Part shown: one piece after another, positions 35,701 through 39,876 of the stretch
How the letters are laid out: the number at the start of each line of letters is the position of its first letter
Position numbering within the stretch: the first letter of the stretch is position 1
Source: an uncultured Bacteroidaceae bacterium
Lineage (GTDB): Bacteria; Bacteroidota; Bacteroidia; Bacteroidales; Bacteroidaceae
NCBI GenBank assembly: GCA_905233765.1
Contig: CAJOCU010000019.1
Span: forward strand, 1-39,876
DNA length: 39,876 nucleotides
Reading direction: 5' to 3'
Position numbers and translations under genes: made by a program
The notes under the pieces: generated by a model
Database searches by the model: none
Seen by the model: the letters and a program-made list of their open reading frames with translations, nothing else
Told to the model about the DNA's origin: nothing

Positions 35701-38520
35701 AAGCAGCAGACGTTGGTCGATGGCAACAGTTACTATTTACCCTGCACTGTGACTACGCCACGAAAATATTATAGATATACAGGTGAGGAGATCAGCGTCA
35801 TCATACCCGCCGTTTCGGCTCCTTATGGCGCAACGCTCACAGAAGGTACCGACTACACCTATGCCATCAACCCCAATCCTGTTATGGAGAAAGGCGAGTA
35901 CACGGTGACCTTTACAGGACAGGGCACCTGCACAGGTGCATGGTCATTCACTTTCACGGTGTTAGACTTGCTACCCGTCACCAGCGAAACGACGGTGCTG
36001 GAAGAGAACCTGACGTATAAAGTGAATGAGGATGTTACCATCGCATCGCGTATCACCGTCAAGGGCAAAGTGATTCTCATCCTTGGCGAAGGCACCACGC
36101 TCACAGCGCCCAAAGGCATCGAACTGAGCAGCAGCAACAATGCCGACCTGACCATCGAAGGCCCTGGAGCGCTGACGATTGACAAAAGTGACTATTGGAA
36201 GGCAGGCATCGGTGCTTACAGCGTGGGTACACTGACCATCAACGGCGGTGTCATCAATGTCAAGGGTGGACGCCGTGCAGCTGGTATCGGTGGCGACTCG
36301 AATAACAGCAACGGCGGTGTCATCACCATCAACGGCGGTGTCGTCAACGCTACAGGCGGCGAAGTAGCCGCCGGCATCGGCGGAGGTTCAGATGGAGAAA
36401 ATGGCAATTATGGTGTCTGCGGCGCGATCACCATCAACGGCGGTCAGGTGACAGCAACGGGCAATCAAGCTCCCGGCATTGGTCCCGGCTTTGAATATAC
36501 TGAAAGGGATGCCTCGACGAATATGCCTGTAAACCTCTATTACAACAGCGGCACGCTGACGCTCGGCTGGAGCTCCCCCAGCGACTTCGTCTATAACAAT
36601 GGTTTGAAGAATAATGGTGGCAGCACGCTTGAGAGCATCACCTTCGCTGAGGGCAAGAAGTTCGTCATTGAGGGTACGGCAATCATGGCCACGGCCAGCA
36701 ACATCGGCGGAAAGAAGATTCTACCCTTCAACATGCCGACCTTCAGCGGCGCAGGCACGGAGGAAGAGCCCTACCTGATCCGCAATGCTGACGAATGGTT
36801 CGCCCTCTGTGTAGATGTCAGTGGTGGCAACAGCTACAGTGGCAAGTTCTTGAAACTGACCGATGACATCAGCGTCACGCATAAGATGGGCGTCGTTTCG
36901 GGCGGCACGCAGCAGAACGCCTTCAGCGGCACCTTCGACGGTGACGAGCACACCATCACCGCCACGATTAGCGACAATGATAATCAGGGCACCGCCCTCT
37001 TTTGCTACATCAACGGCGCCACCATCAAGAACCTCACTGTGGCGGGTACCATCAGCTCTAACCAGAGCCACACGTCAGGTCTCGTGGGCTATGCTGCCGG
37101 CACCAACCGCATTGAGGGCTGCACCGTCATCGCCACGCTCAATATCGGCAAGGACTATGCCGGCGGCATCATCGGTCACGGCCTGACCTCAAGCACCACC
37201 ATCAGCAGCTGTGTCTTTGCCGGCACAGTCGTTGGCAACGGTGGCAGCCGCAGCAACATCGGAGGCATCTGGGGCTGGAGCGACAGCGCTGCACCAGTGC
37301 TCGTGAACTGCTTAGAGAAGGGAACCTACACCAGCATCACCTCCATGCACCCAATGGGCTTGCTGGCCGGCAGCGGCACTGTCACCGACTGTTACTACGT
37401 GACACCGCAAATAGGTTCGCCCAGAAATGCCAGCAGCAAGGGAGGTGCCACGAGGCTCTATAATATCTCTGCCAATGAAATCCGTGAGAAGGCAGTAACC
37501 ATTAACGGCATTTCGGCATATCATCAGAACGTCTGCACCGTCACCGGCATAGACGCGTCCTACGATTTATCGTCAGGAAACATCAGCATCACCCCCATCG
37601 TGACAGCTCCCAACGGCAGCAGAGAACTCCACCTGTCTGACGACTACACGGCAGCACTGAACGGCACAGCGGTCACATCGCTACCCATCGTCATCGACAC
37701 AAAGGGCGAAAAAACGCTCGTCATCACCGGCATGGGCAGTTATGGCGGTTCCATGAGTATTACGTTCCAGGTGACCGGCTCCTATAAGATTGACGTCACA
37801 CTCAGGGATGGCGACACCTACACAAAGACAGAAGATACAGAAACCCTGTCCGCCACCTACCTGAAGACATTGGGCGAGGAGCGCGTGGGCAAGCATCAGG
37901 CCTGGTTCCTGCCGTTCGACTACACCATCACGGCTGCCGACGCGCAGAAGTTTACGTTCTACAAGATAAACATGGTCGCCAATTCGCCCGACGCCAGTCA
38001 GGAGGCGACCGATGCTATATGGATGTTCGTGAAACCGATGCAGGCCGGCGACGTGTTGCACGCCAATATGCCGTATGTCTATAAGCCCAAAGAGGCCGTG
38101 ACCGACTACGCGTTCACCACCACGAATGCCGTGCTGAAGGCGAAGAACACGGGCATGCTGGCCACCATGCAGACGATGGAGGACACCTACACCCTCTACG
38201 GCACCTACGAGCCGACGACGGCCACCGCCCAAGACCCGTTCTACTACATGAACATCAACGGCGAACTAAGCCTCGGCAACAACGGCACGGTCAGCGTCGG
38301 CGCCTTCCGCTGGATCATGCGCGTGGAAGGTAAGTCAGGCGCGGCCTACGCCAAGAGGATCATCATCTTCGACGGGGAAACTACCGGAATCGAAACTCTC
38401 GCCCCCACGGGGAGAGTCGGAGAGGGGCCATGGTACACCATAGACGGTCGCAAACTTGACGGCAAGCCCTCGCGCGCAGGTGTGTATATATATAATGGTG
38501 TAAAGGTCGCGATTAAGTAA
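32773..38520 (+). CDS. Giant secreted glycine-rich surface protein with GLUG-type repeats
   Basis: From the ATG at 32773 (32779 is an alternative) the product has 1915 residues. It starts with a signal peptide (MKRKVLFMIALLCAIAQGTWAQ). Residues about 129-316 are very rich in glycine. Three related modules follow, each opening with a G.G...DPY.I/EEPYLI-like strand (near residues 390, 720 and 1327). Each runs into an FSG.FDG...T.-like segment and GLUG-like turns such as YAAGIVGWCNG and TSGLVGYAAG. In between (about 1155-1240) are INGG..NA.GG..AAGIGGG repeats. The C-terminal tail (WYTIDGRKLDGKPSRAGVYI...) resembles Prevotella secretion tails. It is probably an adhesin or structural surface protein. 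Its small lipoprotein partner starts 11 bases later. Confidence 0.87.
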   Translation: MNMKRKVLFMIALLCAIAQGTWAQTSWEEVYQKTGTTSDKWAAINAGSTTGQTLGSAGSTTYCYAGGDLRFTNSNAGGSGLTIQGTVYLYVPQGVTLTCIGANANGQTGAGAGIELAAGNTLYLFGGGTVNAMGGNAANGGNGGNGNDAFLDGDKTILGGSGGNGGHGGGGAGAGIGTRGGTGGSGGGGGQRTGSSGDEKTQYGVDGSTGSTGGTADNMGSFYEILSSVTLVATGGSAGSNGTGGSHGKTAAEHPSSNVYLASGGGGGGAGGFGGAASAIGTGGPGGGGGGGGAAGNVAWVLYSGTANGYYHAGAKGGNGGQNANGHYAPNGTNIELTNPCYADYQYKLRSSASDYTDDAGWEKNNAWHDGGSGGAAGNESVALLPIHGAGSQGDPYIIDDASQLAQIASKVNSGETDYLGKHFSLTCDLDLSGRNWIPIGTTDRPFRGNFNGNNHTISNLTVNNPSGDYNGLFGWVEGDIDRPNEWFSGCDYIKNFVVKNANVRGRYYTGGVAGRVHGELDFENVILDGATVQGASFTSGFIGSAEGDYDAIGTLEGYSELHVHNCLFVNGSVTENTSHDNYDFVNEERNSYVIFGNIERHSVFYNNYFSNVTYNGAAAPEDHYNVQACPVTFDVPSGVNCDINTSSAAFYDNAYYYANKGTVNFNLSYKDLGRKVTSVKINGVEAGTASGQYSFTIDVSQTQSYAVTIESATTGSTGSGDSAADPILITSTEVWDLFAENVKQGINYSGKYLKLGADISVSTMVGTSVNKFSGTFDGNRDHYTLTFTKGSPESPFNEEYCAPFRFANNATFKNLKVAGDIYTSQKYAAGIVGWCNGTINITNCRVGIVIHSSKEGDGTHGGLVAMPQSIQKYGYTSTSAVNIADCVFDGRFFTTNGTTSCAGFVGWHNSQRVVITNSIFAPNPAIAAGEGETSINDGATFIRGGGAGTGCYYTVAMGDAQGTRAYAAAPDGIISKQQTLVDGNSYYLPCTVTTPRKYYRYTGEEISVIIPAVSAPYGATLTEGTDYTYAINPNPVMEKGEYTVTFTGQGTCTGAWSFTFTVLDLLPVTSETTVLEENLTYKVNEDVTIASRITVKGKVILILGEGTTLTAPKGIELSSSNNADLTIEGPGALTIDKSDYWKAGIGAYSVGTLTINGGVINVKGGRRAAGIGGDSNNSNGGVITINGGVVNATGGEVAAGIGGGSDGENGNYGVCGAITINGGQVTATGNQAPGIGPGFEYTERDASTNMPVNLYYNSGTLTLGWSSPSDFVYNNGLKNNGGSTLESITFAEGKKFVIEGTAIMATASNIGGKKILPFNMPTFSGAGTEEEPYLIRNADEWFALCVDVSGGNSYSGKFLKLTDDISVTHKMGVVSGGTQQNAFSGTFDGDEHTITATISDNDNQGTALFCYINGATIKNLTVAGTISSNQSHTSGLVGYAAGTNRIEGCTVIATLNIGKDYAGGIIGHGLTSSTTISSCVFAGTVVGNGGSRSNIGGIWGWSDSAAPVLVNCLEKGTYTSITSMHPMGLLAGSGTVTDCYYVTPQIGSPRNASSKGGATRLYNISANEIREKAVTINGISAYHQNVCTVTGIDASYDLSSGNISITPIVTAPNGSRELHLSDDYTAALNGTAVTSLPIVIDTKGEKTLVITGMGSYGGSMSITFQVTGSYKIDVTLRDGDTYTKTEDTETLSATYLKTLGEERVGKHQAWFLPFDYTITAADAQKFTFYKINMVANSPDASQEATDAIWMFVKPMQAGDVLHANMPYVYKPKEAVTDYAFTTTNAVLKAKNTGMLATMQTMEDTYTLYGTYEPTTATAQDPFYYMNINGELSLGNNGTVSVGAFRWIMRVEGKSGAAYAKRIIIFDGETTGIETLAPTGRVGEGPWYTIDGRKLDGKPSRAGVYIYNGVKVAIK
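38394..38429. repeat. Dispersed palindromic element, copy G (inside the giant gene)
   Basis: Reads ctctcgcccccacggggaga then gtcggagagggg. It is translated in frame as TLAPTGRVGEG just before the C-terminal tail of the surface protein. Confidence 0.6.
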
Positions 38521-38531
38521 TCAAAAAGTAT

Positions 38532-39161
38532 ATGAAAGCACAATTATTTTCAATACTCGCAGCCGCAGCACTCCTGCTTTGCATGACGGGCTGCTCGAAG
38601 GATGAGGCCACCCCATCCAACACCGCGAAGCTCTCGGAGCAGGACCTTGTCGGTCTGTGGTGGGATGAGTTTGAATATGCCGACGTCACTGAGACTGGCC
38701 AGCCCTTCACGCGCGCTTTGCTGGCCGTGAAGGCCGATGCCGACCACACTGGCTGCATCTATTTGGGCGTGTTCAACGACACCGGCGATGAACCCGTAGC
38801 CGTCTATGGCGGTCCCGAAGATGCCGGCTTCACCTGGCGTCTGCTCCCTAACGGTCGCGTACAGATAGCCAATCCCGCCACGGGCGAGACCAAAGCACTG
38901 ACGCGCGCCGATGACGGCGGCAGCTATGGCAGCCAAGCGACCGATGTCGCCGGCACCCAACTGACCTGCGCTCCCGAAAAGTTGACGATGACCAATGCCG
39001 GCTACTCCGGCACGCTCGTCAAGGCCGATGCCGAGCAGGCGGCTGCCATCGAGGAGAAGCTGAAGGACTTCACCCCCAATGGTAACGGCTATGACGTCAT
39101 CGGCACCGGTGAGCCGAACGCCCCCGCCGGAGCAAAACGCTACAGCGGTTACGACGAGTGA
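38532..39161 (+). CDS. Small lipoprotein downstream of the giant surface protein
   Basis: The 209-residue protein has a lipoprotein signal with lipobox MTGC (Cys21). The mature part begins with KLSEQDLVGLWWDEFEY, a pattern like lipocalin-type lipoproteins of Bacteroidetes (strand with L.G.W). It continues with mostly beta-strand, low-charge sequence (GFTWRLLPNGRVQIANPATG) and ends KRYSGYDE. I assign no family. It is 11 bases downstream of the giant gene and surely co-transcribed. It may be a surface-anchored companion or processing partner. Confidence 0.82.
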   Translation: MKAQLFSILAAAALLLCMTGCSKDEATPSNTAKLSEQDLVGLWWDEFEYADVTETGQPFTRALLAVKADADHTGCIYLGVFNDTGDEPVAVYGGPEDAGFTWRLLPNGRVQIANPATGETKALTRADDGGSYGSQATDVAGTQLTCAPEKLTMTNAGYSGTLVKADAEQAAAIEEKLKDFTPNGNGYDVIGTGEPNAPAGAKRYSGYDE

Positions 39162-39174
39162 TAGAAACCACAGG

Positions 39175-39201
39175 CGGTAGCGGGTGCGATTCCCGCTACC
39201 G
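39175..39201 (+). terminator. Strong hairpin after the surface-protein operon
   Basis: A perfect 10-bp stem (39175-39184 with 39192-39201) has a 7-base loop TGCGATT. There is no T-run afterwards, so factor-independent termination is doubtful. The inner stem and loop look like a tRNA T-arm (GCGGG-TTCGATT-CCCGC with one change), but no tRNA body surrounds it. Confidence 0.4.
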
Positions 39202-39234
39202 TCACATCAATAAAGCAAATAGCAAAGAGGCATC

Positions 39235-39876
39235 ATGAAGAAGATGAAGTTATGGATGCTCGCCGCCCTGTTGACAATTGGCGGCGCTAGCGTTTTTACG
39301 GCTTGTAAGGACGGAGACGAGGGCGGCGGGACGAAGGGCGACGACAAGGCCAAGAAGGCGCTGCTGATCATCCTGGACGGTTGGGGCATCGGCGACAAGG
39401 GGCAGGATGACGTGATAGCACAGACGGCCACGCCCTACATGGACTACCTGAAGGCGAACTATCCCAACACCGAGCTGCAAGCCTCGGGCGGGTACGTGGG
39501 GCTGCCCGACGGACAGATGGGCAACTCGGAGACGGGCCATCTGAACATCGGCGCCGGGCGCATCGTGTATCAGGACCTGGTGAAAATCAACCGCGCCTGT
39601 GCCGACAACAGCATCTTAGAGAATCCGGAGATCAAGGCGGCATACAGCTACGCCAAGGCCAGCGGCAAGAAACTGCACCTGATGGGCCTGACATCTACAG
39701 GTGGCGTCCACTCGTCGCTGGACCACCTGCTGAAACTCCTGGACATAGCCAAGGAGTACAACATCTTCAACTGCTACGTCCACTGCTTCATGGATGGCCG
39801 AGATACCGACCCCTACTCCGGCAAGGGCTTTATTGCCGACGTGCAGCGGCACATGGACGAGACGGGCGCAGGCAGC
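39235..39876 (+). CDS. gpmI: Cofactor-independent phosphoglycerate mutase with a lipoprotein signal (partial)
   Basis: The reading frame is open to the window end, giving 214 residues. After residue 40 it matches the alkaline-phosphatase-superfamily phosphoglycerate mutase that interconverts 3- and 2-phosphoglycerate. The metal ligand Asp48 is in [11 protein letters not shown] and the nucleophile Ser98 in [40 protein letters not shown] and FMDGRDTDP are also visible. Before this is a complete lipoprotein signal: basic MKKMKLW, hydrophobic [10 protein letters not shown], lipobox FTAC (Cys24), then an acidic, glycine-rich linker. The enzyme family is cytosolic in glycolysis, so export is unexpected. 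The frame between signal and enzyme is continuous, and no ATG lies near the start of the enzyme part. Confidence 0.9.
   Translation, partial: MKKMKLWMLAALLTIGGASVFTACKDGDEGGGTKGDDKAKKALLIILDGWGIGDKGQDDVIAQTATPYMDYLKANYPNTELQASGGYVGLPDGQMGNSETGHLNIGAGRIVYQDLVKINRACADNSILENPEIKAAYSYAKASGKKLHLMGLTSTGGVHSSLDHLLKLLDIAKEYNIFNCYVHCFMDGRDTDPYSGKGFIADVQRHMDETGAGS

Overview
The window looks like a chromosome segment from a Bacteroidales bacterium, most likely Prevotella or a close relative. The signs are Bacteroidetes-type promoters (TAnnTTTG about 7 bases before the presumed transcript start), many exported proteins whose signal peptides end in A-Q, BspA-type leucine-rich repeats fused to a C10 protease, a glutaminyl cyclase of the Porphyromonas/Prevotella type, a TrkA-C-bearing SLC13 permease and a membrane-anchored AraC regulator. 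No rRNA, tRNA, CRISPR array, transposase, integrase or phage gene was recognised.

Region 1 (1-10.3 kb, minus strand, visibly more AT-rich) holds a secreted C10 cysteine protease with a long BspA-like repeat tail. Upstream of it lies a compact run of seven genes (9805 down to 3558), all with N-terminal signal peptides: a WG-repeat protein, a 403-residue unknown, two small diverged paralogues, a DUF6175-like protein, a 314-residue unknown and a 179-residue unknown. A roughly 430-base non-coding stretch with strong hairpins (9816-10258) lies directly before the first gene. It could be an independent structured RNA or an attenuated leader of this operon.

Region 2 (10.3-14.0 kb, minus strand) is a likely operon transcribed as sirtuin, nucleoside kinase, Fur-family regulator and TrkH potassium channel. 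The kinase lacks the N-terminal half usual in its Bacteroidetes relatives.

Region 3 (14.2-22.2 kb, plus strand) begins with three consecutive FKBP prolyl isomerases that appear to be cytosolic, lipid-anchored and periplasmic, closed by a clear terminator. An Lrp-type regulator, a fused glutamine-amidotransferase-like/M19 dipeptidase and a lipoprotein glutaminyl cyclase follow, and then sufE, rbfA and a LolC/E-like permease.

Region 4 (22.2-32.5 kb) has a large GH2 beta-galactosidase with a C-terminal CBM32-like domain, a convergent PBP4-type carboxypeptidase, and then nadB, an SLC13 permease and a membrane AraC-type regulator.

Region 5 (32.5 kb to the end) has an elaborate promoter region driving a roughly 1,900-residue glycine-rich, GLUG-containing surface protein and a small lipoprotein. 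The last gene, cut by the window end, is a cofactor-independent phosphoglycerate mutase that begins with a lipoprotein signal peptide.

Two kinds of short dispersed repeat run through regions 2-5. One is a G/C-rich palindromic element of about 35-40 bp with at least seven copies, six of them translated in frame inside genes. The other is a set of AT-rich short repeats at gene junctions. The best leads are the translated palindromic elements, the uncharacterised exported operon with its structured leader, and the exported phosphoglycerate mutase.
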